Shown in pieces: positions 44,521-53,752 of a stretch of DNA of 60,409 nucleotides. The notes beneath the pieces were generated by a model that was not told the DNA's origin, ran no database searches, and saw nothing but the letters and a program-made list of their open reading frames with translations. Both the position numbers and the translations under genes were made by a program. Positions within the stretch are counted from its first letter, which is position 1. Every line of letters begins with the position of its first letter. The stretch covers positions 1-60,409 of the forward strand of contig CANRIA010000012.1 of NCBI GenBank assembly GCA_947630555.1. Reading direction: 5' to 3'. This stretch comes from an uncultured Clostridia bacterium (GTDB taxonomy: Bacteria > Bacillota > Clostridia > Oscillospirales > Ruminococcaceae).

Positions 44521-45939
44521 ATGTTCAGATTGATAGCTATCCCTCTGGGATTACTTATGGAACTTTGCTATAAAGTGCTCAAAGACTACGGTCTTGCACT
44601 GCTTGCGTTTACTATTCTTATAAAGATAATACTTTTGCCGCTCCAGATAAAGCAGCAAAAGAGCACCGCAAAAATGCAAAGATACCAGCCCGAAATTGAG
44701 AAGATAAAGAAAAAGTACGGCAAGAATAACGAGCAAATGCAGCAAAAGCTCGCCGAGTTTTATGCCAAAGAAGGCGTAAGCCCTGCCGGCAGCTGCCTGC
44801 CTATGATAATCTCAATGCTCGTGCTTTTCTCTCTTATAAATGTCGTGTATCAGCCTATATATTATGTTCTTAACGATATAGACAACGGTCATATAGACAG
44901 AGCATCAAACGTCGTGTCTTCGCTTTATACGGTATGTTATGATATAAAAGATAACGAGATAGACTTCGAGCAGCTTGTCGCTATGTATGATGCAGATAAT
45001 AACGGCGAACTTTCAGATGAAGAAAAAAATACCATGATAACCGCCCTTAACGAAAATAAAGTCACCGATAAGGACGGCAAGGAGTATGACTTCAAAACCA
45101 CTTCTTCTATCAAAGAAGCCGAGGTCAATGATAAAAAATATTCTTCAAAAGAGCAGATAACAAGTGCTGTAGAGGCTCTTATGATGTACAGAGATGAGGG
45201 CAGCTCCCTCTATAGCTATATGATAGACGACAGCAAGGTTTCAAAACAGCTTCGCGCCAGACCCGAGCTTGTTGTGATAAATATCATAAAAGACGGCTTT
45301 ACCCTGCCTTTTGAAAAGATAGACAGCAAACTTGTCAGCGAAGTCGAGGACTTTAACTATACACTGCTGGGCTTCGGTCTCGGCGTATACCCCAGCACTA
45401 AGAATATTACGATTTTAATACCTATAATATCATTTGTAACACAGCTTGTTTGTACTTTTGTTTCAAACTATTTTACAAAGAAAAACAACCCTTCCGTGCA
45501 AATGGGCGGCGGCATGAAGATGATGATGTACGTAATGCCCCTGTTCTCGCTGTTCATAGCTTTCGGTTTCCCTGCGGGACTTGGTATTTACTGGATATAT
45601 TCTGGAATATTCTCTCTCGTGCAGATAATAGTCCTCAATCTTGTCTATACGCCTGAAAGAATAGGCAGAATGGTAGATAAGGATATGGAGAAAAATAAAA
45701 AGAGACGTAAAACCATGATGCAGAGAATGCTTGAGATGCAAAATGCCGACGGCACTTCTGCTGAAGTTGCAAAACGCCTCAGCTTCTATAACGAAAAAGA
45801 CGACGACGATGACGACGATGAACCTTCAGAAAAGAAAGAGCTTTCAAAAGCGGAACTCAAAGAGCTGCAAAGAAAGAAACTCAATGAAGCAAGAAAGCGT
45901 ATGGCAGAAAAGTACGGCGATGAATACTACGAAGACTGA
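44521..45939 (+). CDS. yidC: Membrane protein insertase YidC/Oxa1 with an EF-hand-like insert
   Basis: 472 residues, longer than typical Firmicute YidC (about 260-290). Membrane helices: LLAFTILIKIILLPLQI (with Arg/Lys groove region), SCLPMIISMLVLFSLINVVY, then, after a 150-residue extracytoplasmic insert, ITILIPIISFVTQLVCTFV, MMYVMPLFSLFIAF, GLGIYWIYSGIFSLVQII. The insert (about 115-275) contains DADNNGELSDEE (157-168), which fits the EF-hand loop pattern D-x-D-x-N-G-x-L-x-x-x-E. The cytoplasmic tail has a run of acidic residues (KDDDDDDDE) and a Lys/Glu-rich end. No Cys lipobox is seen at the start. Confidence 0.92.
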   Translation: MFRLIAIPLGLLMELCYKVLKDYGLALLAFTILIKIILLPLQIKQQKSTAKMQRYQPEIEKIKKKYGKNNEQMQQKLAEFYAKEGVSPAGSCLPMIISMLVLFSLINVVYQPIYYVLNDIDNGHIDRASNVVSSLYTVCYDIKDNEIDFEQLVAMYDADNNGELSDEEKNTMITALNENKVTDKDGKEYDFKTTSSIKEAEVNDKKYSSKEQITSAVEALMMYRDEGSSLYSYMIDDSKVSKQLRARPELVVINIIKDGFTLPFEKIDSKLVSEVEDFNYTLLGFGLGVYPSTKNITILIPIISFVTQLVCTFVSNYFTKKNNPSVQMGGGMKMMMYVMPLFSLFIAFGFPAGLGIYWIYSGIFSLVQIIVLNLVYTPERIGRMVDKDMEKNKKRRKTMMQRMLEMQNADGTSAEVAKRLSFYNEKDDDDDDDEPSEKKELSKAELKELQRKKLNEARKRMAEKYGDEYYED

Positions 45940-45989
45940 TGAAAGCCGTTAAAATATGTTGTTATGAAGAAAAAGGAGTGTAAAGAGTT

Positions 45990-46781
45990 ATGGTAACAAA
46001 GGAATTTACCGCAAAAACAGTTGAAGAAGCCAGGCAAATGGCAGCCGAGGAATTTGGCGTATCGCAGGACAGGATCACAGTCGAAGTGATTGAAGAACCA
46101 AAAAAAGGTCTGTTTGGCAAAACAAAAGGCGATGCTAAAATAAAGGCAGGCTATGAGGAAACCAAGACAGACATCGCAAAAGGCTATATAATGGCAATAA
46201 TTCGCGATATGGGCGTTGAAAATGCAGCTATCGAGACCGACGAGAGCGAAGAAGGCGTTAAGTTTGAAATAGTTGCCGAAGGCTTTGAAGAGCTTATCGG
46301 CAAAAAAGGCGAGCTTTTAGATGCCTTGCAGTATCTTTCTTCCCTCGCCTGCAATAAAATAAATAAGGAATATTATAGAATTTCTATCGACAGCTGCGGA
46401 TTCAGAGAGAAAAGAAAGCAGTACCTTATTGACCTTACCAAGAAAATAGCCGAGGGCGTTAAGAAAAACGGCAGAACTTCCGCTTTAGAGCCCATGAACC
46501 CCTATGAGAGAAGAATTGTGCACGCTACAGTTTCAGAGATAGAGGGCGTTACATCTAAGAGCATCGGCGAAGAACCCTATAGAAAAGTGCTCATAAGCTC
46601 TACCGAGAGAAGAGAGAGAAGGGGCGATGACCGCAGAGGCGGCAGAAGAAACGGCGGCAGACGTCAAAGACCCGTAAAAAGCCTCGATATTTCTACATCT
46701 TTTGAAAAAGACTATAAAAAGCCCAAGCCCGAAGATACCATGGAACTCGGCAGCGGTTTGTATTCAAAAATAGAGTTTTAA
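45990..46781 (+). CDS. jag: RNA-binding protein Jag/KhpB
   Basis: 263 residues: Jag_N domain (VTKEFTAKTVEEARQMAAEEFG..GLFGKTKGDAKIK), a KH-II domain (ELIGKKGELLDALQYLSSLACNK) and an R3H domain (EPMNPYERRIVHATVSEIEGVTSKSIGEEPYRKVLI). A basic Arg/Gly-rich tail (GDDRRGGRRNGGRRQR) follows. It binds RNA with KhpA and influences division and envelope genes. Downstream of yidC in the usual order; AAAGGAG before the start. Confidence 0.95.
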   Translation: MVTKEFTAKTVEEARQMAAEEFGVSQDRITVEVIEEPKKGLFGKTKGDAKIKAGYEETKTDIAKGYIMAIIRDMGVENAAIETDESEEGVKFEIVAEGFEELIGKKGELLDALQYLSSLACNKINKEYYRISIDSCGFREKRKQYLIDLTKKIAEGVKKNGRTSALEPMNPYERRIVHATVSEIEGVTSKSIGEEPYRKVLISSTERRERRGDDRRGGRRNGGRRQRPVKSLDISTSFEKDYKKPKPEDTMELGSGLYSKIEF

Positions 46782-46797
46782 TTAAAGCTAATACCCC

Positions 46798-46827
46798 GGC
46801 CGGAGAGCACTTCTCCGGCTCGTTTTA
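46798..46827 (+). terminator. Terminator after jag
   Basis: GCCGGAGA (46799-46806) pairs with TCTCCGGC (46812-46819), followed by TCGTTTT. Confidence 0.8.
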
Positions 46828-46900
46828 TAATTTTATGCATATTATGTCAATATACTATTATAGTATATAGTAAGATTTTGTACTTTGTTTACCTCCGCTC

Positions 46901-46929
46901 TTGACTATTTGACTGAAATGTAGTATAAT
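46901..46929 (+). promoter_or_regulatory. Promoter of parA-parB
   Basis: TTGACT (46901-46906), 17 bases, TATAAT (46924-46929), 35 bases upstream of the parA start. Confidence 0.8.
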
Positions 46930-46964
46930 AAAATGTAATATTGTTTTGGAAAGAGGTGTGGCAG

Positions 46965-47744
46965 TTGGGCAGAGTGATCGCCGTTTCAAACCAGAAAGGC
47001 GGCGTGGGCAAGACCACCACCGTCGTAAATCTCGCGGCAGCGCTGGGTCTTAAAGGCAAAAAAGTGCTTATTATCGACCTCGATCCGCAGGGCAACACCA
47101 CCACCAGCCTCGGCGTTTCCAAAAAAAGTATACGCTATACCTCTTATGATGTTCTTGTAGAGCAGTGCAAAGCGTTTGAAGCAGTAGTTTCAACGCAGTT
47201 TCGCGGAATAAGTATAATCCCTGCCACTAAAGATTTAGCAGGCGCAGCAGTTGAGCTTATAGATGAAAAAGACAGAGCAAACTTTCTTAAAAAACAGCTT
47301 GCCGATGTGCGCGATGATTATGACTTTGTGCTTATAGACTGCGCACCGTCGCTCGATATTATTACAGTAAATGCTTTAACCGCAGCAGATTCCGCTTTGA
47401 TACCTATTCAGTGCGAATTTTTGTCGCTCGAGGGTCTTTCGGAACTTATGGATACTATTAAAAGAATACACAAAAGCAGCAACCCAAATTTAAAGGTCGA
47501 GGGCATACTGTATACTATGTATGTCAGCAGATATAAGCTTACAGAACAGGTAGCTGCGGAAGTAGATAAATATTTCAAAAAAGATGTCTTTAGTACCGTA
47601 ATACCGCGCAGCGTAGCCATTTCAGAAGCTCCCAGCTTTGGTATGCCTATAATGTATTACGATAAAAAGTCCAAAGGCGCAAAAGCCTATGAAGAACTCG
47701 CAAAAGAAATTCTTAAACGGGAAAAAGGTACGGTGAAAAATTAG
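46965..47744 (+). CDS. parA: Chromosome partitioning ATPase ParA/Soj
   Basis: A 259-residue ParA-type Walker ATPase, with ParB in origin segregation and control of DnaA. The deviant Walker A is NQKGGVGKTTT (about 9-19); LIIDLDPQGNTTTSLG and FVLIDCAPSLDIITVNAL follow. I chose TTG 46965 (MGRVIAVSNQKGG) since the AAAGAGGTG site is eight bases upstream; an in-frame TTG at 46941 would add eight residues. Three bases separate it from parB. Confidence 0.95.
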   Translation: MGRVIAVSNQKGGVGKTTTVVNLAAALGLKGKKVLIIDLDPQGNTTTSLGVSKKSIRYTSYDVLVEQCKAFEAVVSTQFRGISIIPATKDLAGAAVELIDEKDRANFLKKQLADVRDDYDFVLIDCAPSLDIITVNALTAADSALIPIQCEFLSLEGLSELMDTIKRIHKSSNPNLKVEGILYTMYVSRYKLTEQVAAEVDKYFKKDVFSTVIPRSVAISEAPSFGMPIMYYDKKSKGAKAYEELAKEILKREKGTVKN

Positions 47745-47747
47745 CGC

Positions 47748-48659
47748 ATGAAAAAGAAGAAACTGGGAAAAGGTCTTAACGCCCTGCTTGAACTTTATGA
47801 TGAAGGCGAAGAATTAACAGCCGATGAAAATATCGAAAATAGTGATAAAACAGAAGATAATGGCGTAAATATGCTCAGAACTTCGCTTATCGAGCCCGAC
47901 AGAAAACAGCCAAGAAAGAATTTTGATGAAGATGCAATAGATCAGCTTTCGCAGTCCTTGCAGCAGCACGGAATGCTGCAGCCGATAATTGTGCGAAAAA
48001 ACGGCGATAGCTATGTAATAGTCGCAGGAGAGCGGCGGTGGCGAGCAGCAATGAAAGCAGGAATAAAGGAAGTCCCTGCAATAGTCAGGGAGCTTGACGA
48101 CCTGCAATGTGCGCAGTTTGCACTTATTGAGAATTTGCAAAGAGAGAGCCTTGACCCCATAGAAGAAGCCGCAGGCTATAAGCGCCTGTCGAAAGAATTT
48201 TCCATGACACAGGAGCAAATAGCCGAAAGGGTGTCAAAACCGCGCTCGGTCGTCGCAAATTCGCTGAGGCTGCTGGAGCTGCCCGAAAGCGTGCAAAAAA
48301 TGCTGTCAAATGGCGATATTTCGGTAGGTCACGCAAAGGTGCTCGCCGGGGTAGCGGATAAAGAAAAGTGTGCCGCAATGGCACAAAGGGCAGCGGAAGA
48401 AAAACTGACCGTCCGCGCGCTTGAGGCAATGCTTGCAGCCGAGAGCAAAGAGCCGAAAAAGCCGCAGGCAAAGGGTTTTGTCAGCAAAGACCCGTATGTC
48501 AGCGAGCTGGAGATAGCAATGAAGAAGCTGACGGGCGCAGCGGTAAAGGTAAAGCAGCAAAAGGGCGGCGCGCAACGGCTGGAGATAGAGTTCAAGAGCA
48601 TGGAAGAGCTTAAAAGTTTCGCCTCACGGCTCGCAGTGAGTACGGAAGTTGAAGGGTAA
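47748..48659 (+). CDS. parB: Chromosome partitioning protein ParB/Spo0J
   Basis: A 303-residue ParB CTPase that binds parS sites near oriC. RKNGDSYVIVAGERRWRAAMKAG holds the CTP-binding GERRWRA box; ENLQRESLDPIEEA and the helix-turn-helix MTQEQIAERVSKPRSVVANSLRLL follow. The C-terminal dimerisation domain ends at AVSTEVEG. I did not notice a full parS palindrome (TGTTTCACGTGAAACA) in the window, but my scan by eye is not exhaustive. Confidence 0.96.
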   Translation: MKKKKLGKGLNALLELYDEGEELTADENIENSDKTEDNGVNMLRTSLIEPDRKQPRKNFDEDAIDQLSQSLQQHGMLQPIIVRKNGDSYVIVAGERRWRAAMKAGIKEVPAIVRELDDLQCAQFALIENLQRESLDPIEEAAGYKRLSKEFSMTQEQIAERVSKPRSVVANSLRLLELPESVQKMLSNGDISVGHAKVLAGVADKEKCAAMAQRAAEEKLTVRALEAMLAAESKEPKKPQAKGFVSKDPYVSELEIAMKKLTGAAVKVKQQKGGAQRLEIEFKSMEELKSFASRLAVSTEVEG

Positions 48660-49374
48660 TTTTGCTGCTTGCACAGCAAAATAGTGAATAGTGAATAATG
48701 AATAGTGAATAGTTAAGGAGCGGCTTACGCCGCGTATTTTAAAATTGTCAAGAAACCAAAAGTTTTCGATTGACCCTTTTTCAAAAGGGTCATATGGGTC
48801 GTAGCGTTCGCAAGCGACCGCCGGCAGAGTCCCCGAAACACAGCGTGCGCTCCGCTATTAGAGGTTAGAAGTGAGAAGTTAGAAGTTAGAAACGGTTTTA
48901 TGGCTTTTGCGCGTGCTTGCTATTTCTGCGGTTCAGATAGAGGCAAGAAGCAAGAAATTGCTTTTTATAGCTTTGCGCAGATTTTTCAAAATGCTCATCT
49001 AACCTCTTGCCTCTAGTTATCTTGCTTCTAATAGGTGAGCCTCTCCTTTGAGAAGACCTCAGCTCTTTTGCCGCGTTCCATTCTGGAACGCCAAACAGTG
49101 TGAGGAAATCCTAACATCTTGCCTCTTGCCTCTTGTAAATCGCATGTATGAAAAACTGTCGCAAGAGTTTTAAAAAACATTTCTAACTTCTAACATCTTA
49201 CCTCTAACTTCTAGCAGCGCCGCGCAAAATTTTCAGTACCAACATTCGTTAAAAAACGTTGACTGCGTTTAGTTTATATACAATAACATTAAAAGTCTTT
49301 GGAAAGGGGCTTGGGGGATAACCTTTCTTCAGAAAGGGTTCCCCCAAGAGAAAAACAGGAAGGTCGTTGTAAAA
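48660..49374. repeat. Intergenic repeat field between parB and serS
   Basis: No gene. AATAGTG heptamers (48680-48714), module C with GACCC hairpin (48772-48791) and an inserted GGTCG..CGACC segment (also present in reversed form near 16712-16744), five TTAGARG heptamers (48858-48892), an inverted CAAGARG module (about 48940-49030), palindrome GCGTTCCA/TGGAACGC (49073-49091), five inverted heptamers (49180-49214) and a partial element D (about 49290-49362) that runs into the serS ribosome binding site. Confidence 0.8.
49290..49362 (+). repeat. Partial element D upstream of serS
   Basis: AAGTCTTTGGAAAGGGG, then a GGGGGATAACCTTTCT/AGAAAGGGTTCCCCC hairpin and GAGAAAAACAGG: the end segment of element D (compare 56020-56083). 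It directly precedes the serS start at 49375. Confidence 0.75.
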
Positions 49375-50658
49375 ATGCTGGACATCAAATTTTTAAGAAA
49401 CAACCCTGACGTTGTAAAAGAAAACATCAGGAAAAAATTTCAGGACGAAAAACTCCCAATGGTCGACGAGGTCATAAAGCTCGATGCTGAGTACCGCGCC
49501 GCCAAAACACGCTGCGACGAGCTGCGAAATCAGCGCAACGTCCTCAGCAAACAGATAGGCGGTCTTATGGCAAAAGGTCAGAAAGATGAAGCTGAAAACG
49601 TAAAAGCGCAGGTAAAAGCCGCCGCCGAGGAGCTCGCTTCTTTAGAGGAAAAAGAAGTGCAGCTTGAGGCTGATATCCGCAAAATAATGCTCGTTTTGCC
49701 AAATATAATAGACAGCAGCGTTCCCATCGGCAAGGACGACAGCGAAAATGTAGAGCGCGAACGCTTCGGCGAACCAAAAGTGCCAGACTTTGAAGTGCCC
49801 TACCACGTTGACATTATGGAGAACCTGAATGGCATAGACCTCGATGCCGCCAGAAAAACCAGCGGCAACGGCTTCTATTACCTCATGGGCGACATCGCGC
49901 GCCTCCACTCCGCTATTCTTTCGTATGCAAGAGATTTCATGATAGACCGCGGCTTTACCTACTTCATACCGCCCTATATGATCCGCAGCGAGGTAGTTAC
50001 CGGCGTTATGAGCTTTGCAGAAATGGAAAACATGATGTATAAAATAGAGGGCGAAGACCTTTATCTCATCGGTACTTCCGAACATTCCATGATAGGCAGA
50101 TTTATCGACAGCATACTCGATGAGAGCAAGCTGCCCTACTGCCTCACAAGCTATTCGCCGTGTTTCAGAAAAGAAGTCGGCGCGCACGGCATTGAGGAAC
50201 GCGGCGTTTACCGCATACACCAGTTTGAAAAACAGGAAATGATAGTCGTATGCAAGCCCGAAGACAGCATGATGTGGTTCGATAAGCTGTGGCAGAATAC
50301 AGTCGATTTCTTCCGCACGCTTGATATTCCCGTAAGAACGCTCGAATGCTGCTCAGGCGACCTTGCCGACCTTAAAGTAAAAAGCTGCGACGTTGAAGCG
50401 TGGTCGCCAAGGCAGAAAAAGTATTTTGAAGTCGGCTCCTGCTCCAACCTCGGCGATGCACAGGCAAGAAGACTGGGTATTCGCGTAAGGGGCGAAAACG
50501 GCGAAAAATATCTCGCCCATACCCTTAATAATACAGTTGTCGCTCCGCCAAGAATGCTTATAGCTTTCCTTGAAAATAACCTCAACGCCGACGGCAGCAT
50601 AAATATCCCCGAACCTCTCAGAATGTATATGGGCGGCAAGGATAAAATAACAAAATGA
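49375..50658 (+). CDS. serS: Seryl-tRNA synthetase
   Basis: 427 residues; charges tRNA-Ser (and is the first step for Sec). The N-terminal long antiparallel coiled coil (about 25-105) precedes the class II core: FRKEVGAHG.EERGVYRIHQFEKQEM (motif 2), and LAHTLNNTVVAPPRMLIAFLENN (motif 3 region) near the end. The ribosome binding site GGAAGG is about 12 bases from the ATG and sits at the end of a partial element D. Overlaps the next gene by four bases (ATGA). Confidence 0.95.
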   Translation: MLDIKFLRNNPDVVKENIRKKFQDEKLPMVDEVIKLDAEYRAAKTRCDELRNQRNVLSKQIGGLMAKGQKDEAENVKAQVKAAAEELASLEEKEVQLEADIRKIMLVLPNIIDSSVPIGKDDSENVERERFGEPKVPDFEVPYHVDIMENLNGIDLDAARKTSGNGFYYLMGDIARLHSAILSYARDFMIDRGFTYFIPPYMIRSEVVTGVMSFAEMENMMYKIEGEDLYLIGTSEHSMIGRFIDSILDESKLPYCLTSYSPCFRKEVGAHGIEERGVYRIHQFEKQEMIVVCKPEDSMMWFDKLWQNTVDFFRTLDIPVRTLECCSGDLADLKVKSCDVEAWSPRQKKYFEVGSCSNLGDAQARRLGIRVRGENGEKYLAHTLNNTVVAPPRMLIAFLENNLNADGSINIPEPLRMYMGGKDKITK

Positions 50659-50939
50659 GTATCTTTAAAATTACCTTGCTGGCAGGCAAATGGTCGGCGA
50701 TCGGCGCGTTTGCAGTAAAGGCTGTTATAGTAATGGTGCTGATAGCTTTGGCGGCAGTCGCAACGCCGTATATCGCAAAATTTGTGGACAAGCACCGCAA
50801 GCCCGAAGAACCTAAAGAAGACGACGAAGTCCGCGGCATTTTTGATGCAAGCAAGGAAGATGACTTCGACCCAAACTATAAGATTTACAATACAGACATT
50901 TACGGAGTTGATAAAAAGCATGGCAAAAAACAACGGTAA
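50655..50939 (+). CDS. Small single-pass membrane protein between serS and proS
   Basis: 94 residues: one hydrophobic segment (about 15-43, [26 protein letters not shown] with a preceding Trp/Ser), then a charged cytoplasmic-type tail ([32 protein letters not shown]). I do not recognise a family. It overlaps serS by four bases and proS by 20, so it is coupled to both synthetases, as a genuine gene would be. Function unknown. Confidence 0.6.
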   Translation: MSIFKITLLAGKWSAIGAFAVKAVIVMVLIALAAVATPYIAKFVDKHRKPEEPKEDDEVRGIFDASKEDDFDPNYKIYNTDIYGVDKKHGKKQR

Positions 50940-52368
50940 AATGGTAGAGGCTATCACCTCTATGGACGACGATTTCGCGCAGTGGTATACCGATATATGC
51001 AAAAAAGCTGAGCTTGTTGAGTATACCAGCGTAAAGGGCTGTATGGTCATTCGCCCCTACGGCTACGCAATATGGGAAAATATTCAGAAAATACTTGACG
51101 GTATGTTCAAGGCAACAGGTCACGAGAATGTCTGTATGCCTATGTTCATACCCGAAAGCCTCTTGCAGAAAGAGAAAGACCATGTAGAAGGCTTCGCGCC
51201 CGAAGTTGCATGGGTAACGCACGGCGGCAGCGAAAAACTTGAAGAAAGACTTTGTGTCCGCCCCACTTCCGAAACTCTTTTCTGCGAGCATTATGCAAAT
51301 ATTGTGCATTCCTACCGCGACCTCCCCAAGCTTTATAACCAGTGGGTAAGCGTTGTAAGGTGGGAAAAAACTACACGTCCGTTTTTGCGCTCCAGAGAAT
51401 TTTTGTGGCAGGAGGGTCATACCATTCACGCCACCGCCGAAGAAGCAATTGCAGAAACCGAAAAAATGCTCGATGTGTATGCCGAGTTTTGCGAAAAGCA
51501 CCTGTGTATGCCCGTTGTTAAAGGCAGAAAGACCGAGAGCGATAAGTTCGCAGGGGCGGTGGCAACATACGCTATAGAAGCCCTTATGCACGACGGCAAG
51601 GCTTTGCAGGCAGGCACTTCGCACTATTTCGGCGACGGCTTTGCAAAGGCTTTCAATATTCAGTATACAGATAAAGATAATACCCTTAAATATCCCCACC
51701 AGACCTCCTGGGGTATGACTACCAGACTTATAGGCGCGGTTATCATGACACACGGCGATAACAGCGGTCTTGTACTGCCGCCTGATGTCGCGCCTGTGCA
51801 GGTAGTTATAGTGCCCGTTGCACAGCATAAAGAAGGCGTTCTGGAAAAAGCGAACGAGCTTTTGCAGATACTTAAAGCGCAGGGTCTTCGTGTAAAGCTT
51901 GACGACAGCGAAAACTCACCCGGCTGGAAGTTTGCAGAGTATGAGATGAAAGGCGTTCCGCTGCGTATTGAGATAGGCCCTAAGGATATTGAAAACAATA
52001 GGTGTGTCTGCGCCGTAAGATACAGCGGCAAGAAGAGAGATGTAGCTCTTGCTGATTTTGCCGATACCGTTGCAGAACTTCTTGAAAAAGAGATTCCGCA
52101 GGGTATGTATAAAAAGGCGGAAGAAAACCGTGAGAGAAGAACATATAAATGCACGAGTACCGATGAAATGAAGAAAGTGCTTGAAGAAAACGGCGACGGC
52201 TTTATCAAGGCTATGTGGTGCGGCAGCGAGGAATGCGAGGACAAGGTAAAAGAGCTTACCGGCGCAGGCTCGCGCTGCATACCCAACGAGCAGGAGCATA
52301 TAGCCGATACCTGTGTCTGCTGCGGAAAACCGGCGGATAAAATGGTTCTATGGGGGAAAGCCTACTAG
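50920..52368 (+). CDS. proS: Prolyl-tRNA synthetase, short (archaeal/eukaryotic-like) type
   Basis: 482 residues; class II synthetase for tRNA-Pro of the type without the YbaK-like editing insertion, with a C-terminal zinc-binding domain ([30 protein letters not shown]). [29 protein letters not shown] and RVRPTSE-like [10 protein letters not shown] are motif 2 context; [18 protein letters not shown] and [16 protein letters not shown] follow. The separate deacylase YbaK (32199-32675) may provide editing in trans, consistent with the missing domain. Start ATG 50920; the stop TAG is the first part of a CAAGARG array (TAGAGGCAAG). Confidence 0.95.
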   Translation: MAKNNGKMVEAITSMDDDFAQWYTDICKKAELVEYTSVKGCMVIRPYGYAIWENIQKILDGMFKATGHENVCMPMFIPESLLQKEKDHVEGFAPEVAWVTHGGSEKLEERLCVRPTSETLFCEHYANIVHSYRDLPKLYNQWVSVVRWEKTTRPFLRSREFLWQEGHTIHATAEEAIAETEKMLDVYAEFCEKHLCMPVVKGRKTESDKFAGAVATYAIEALMHDGKALQAGTSHYFGDGFAKAFNIQYTDKDNTLKYPHQTSWGMTTRLIGAVIMTHGDNSGLVLPPDVAPVQVVIVPVAQHKEGVLEKANELLQILKAQGLRVKLDDSENSPGWKFAEYEMKGVPLRIEIGPKDIENNRCVCAVRYSGKKRDVALADFADTVAELLEKEIPQGMYKKAEENRERRTYKCTSTDEMKKVLEENGDGFIKAMWCGSEECEDKVKELTGAGSRCIPNEQEHIADTCVCCGKPADKMVLWGKAY

Positions 52369-52931
52369 AGGCAAGAAGATAAGAAGCAAGAAGCAAGAAG
52401 TTGTAACTTCAACGTTTGTTCGTTGCTTAATAATTGCGCTTACGCGCAGCGCAGGAGCGCACACATTGCCAGACTGTGAACAGTCTGGCAAGTGCAGAAA
52501 AAATCCCTCGCCGCCAAAAACGGTCGGCGGCGCACACTTTGCGGTGTGACGGGCTTTTTTCCTTCACCGCTCCACAGTACGCAAAGGTTATAACCCCTGT
52601 CAAGAAACTAAAAGTTTTCGATCGACCCTTTTTCAAAAGGGTCGTGGGGTGTGGGGTGAAACCCCACAAATACGGCAGGCGCGCCGCTGCTAGAGGTAAG
52701 AAGTTAGAAGTTAGAAGTTAGAAATGTTTTTTCAACGTTCGCGCTAACTTGCCATTTCTGCGGTTTACGATTAGAAGCAAGAGGCAAGAAATTGTAATTT
52801 CAACTTTTGCGCTAATGATAAAATCTTGTCAAGAAACTAAAAGTTTTCGGTCAAGCCTTTTTCAAAAGGCTTGTGGGGTGTGGGGTGAAACCCCACAAAA
52901 ATAAAACTATCAAAAAAGGAGTATAAAACTT
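52369..52931. repeat. Intergenic repeat field between proS and the SseB-like gene
   Basis: No gene. CAAGARG heptamers from the proS stop (52366-52400), module E start GCGCTTACGCGCAGCGCAGG (about 52439) with a CCAGACTG/CAGTCTGG hairpin, the three-helix part (52500-52561), module C (GACCC stem 52624-52643; GTGGGG stem 52651-52667), five heptamers (52690-52724), a CAAGARG fragment (about 52773), and a second module C with the CAAGCC/GGCTTG stem (52852-52873; 52880-52896). Confidence 0.8.
52500..52562 (+). terminator. Three-helix terminator-like element (module E) after proS
   Basis: AAAATCCC/GGGCTTTT outer stem (one G-T pair), CGCCGCC/GGCGGCG, CACACTTTGCGGTGTG, then GGGCTTTTTT. In proS orientation, about 130 bases past its stop. 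Confidence 0.6.
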
Positions 52932-53726
52932 ATGACGGAATTAAACAGCAACCAGCAGTTAAAAGTCGATAACGAAGCGCTTGTAGCTGCAATACAGGAT
53001 CTCAAACAGGACAGATCCGACGAAAAATTCAATCATGTGGCAAGGCTCATTCAAACGGGTAACTTTATTTGCCCTGCAAGAATGATCGAAAACACCGAAG
53101 CCGTTGAAAAAGAAGACGGCAAAGTCGCTCTTGAAAACAAGAGAAGCTTTAATCTGCACGTCCTCAAAAACAGCGACGGCAAAAAGTACATTGCGGTCTT
53201 TACCTCTGCCGCGGAGATAGACAGCGAAAAAAATACCGGCATAATAGCTACTGACAGCTATCTTGTCATGAACGTCGTAATGCTCATGTCAGCTTTTACT
53301 GACCCTGACAACGGAATTGAAGGCATAGTTATCGACCCGTTCACCAACAATTTTGCCGTGCCGAGAACTATCCTCTCAAAAATGGCAGATTCAGAAGTGT
53401 ATACTCCCAAGCCCAACGAGCAGGTCAAAGTCACAATTCCGGGAAGATACCCCGACGGCTTTATAGATACTATAAGAGAAAAGCTCGATGAGTACGGCAG
53501 AGTAGATCAGCTGTTTGTGTTTATACTTGAAAGAAAAAATCAGGCAAAAAGCCTTATGTTCATAATAGACAGTCAGGACAGCAGAGATACCATGAGGGAA
53601 ACGTTCCAGAAGGTAGCAGAAATAGCCGCACCCTTCGCACGCGGAATGCACCTTATGTTCATGCCTCTTTCCGACGGCTTTGCACAGAACGTGGCGGCAA
53701 ATAAACTGCCCGTATACAGAAAGTAA
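52932..53726 (+). CDS. SseB-family protein
   Basis: A 264-residue protein; the N-terminal SseB-like domain (about 15-130: EALVAAIQDLKQD..HVARLIQTGNFICPARM..VAVFTSAAEI-like IAVFTSAAEIDSE..GIVIDPFTNNFAVPR) is followed by the SseB C-terminal domain (VTIPGRYPDGFIDTIREKL..DQLFVFILERKNQAKSLMFII). SseB is linked in E. coli to serine sensitivity, but the biochemical role is unknown. AAAAAAGGAG precedes the start. It sits ahead of greA-lysS. Confidence 0.8.
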   Translation: MTELNSNQQLKVDNEALVAAIQDLKQDRSDEKFNHVARLIQTGNFICPARMIENTEAVEKEDGKVALENKRSFNLHVLKNSDGKKYIAVFTSAAEIDSEKNTGIIATDSYLVMNVVMLMSAFTDPDNGIEGIVIDPFTNNFAVPRTILSKMADSEVYTPKPNEQVKVTIPGRYPDGFIDTIREKLDEYGRVDQLFVFILERKNQAKSLMFIIDSQDSRDTMRETFQKVAEIAAPFARGMHLMFMPLSDGFAQNVAANKLPVYRK

Positions 53727-53752
53727 GTAATTTATAATAAGGAGTGTTATAT

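Noticed and set aside
46941-46964. Eight extra N-terminal residues on ParA (MFWKEVWQ)
   Set aside because: They would be encoded across the ribosome binding site AAAGAGGTG used by the TTG at 46965, and ParA proteins normally start at MGRVIAVSNQKGG.
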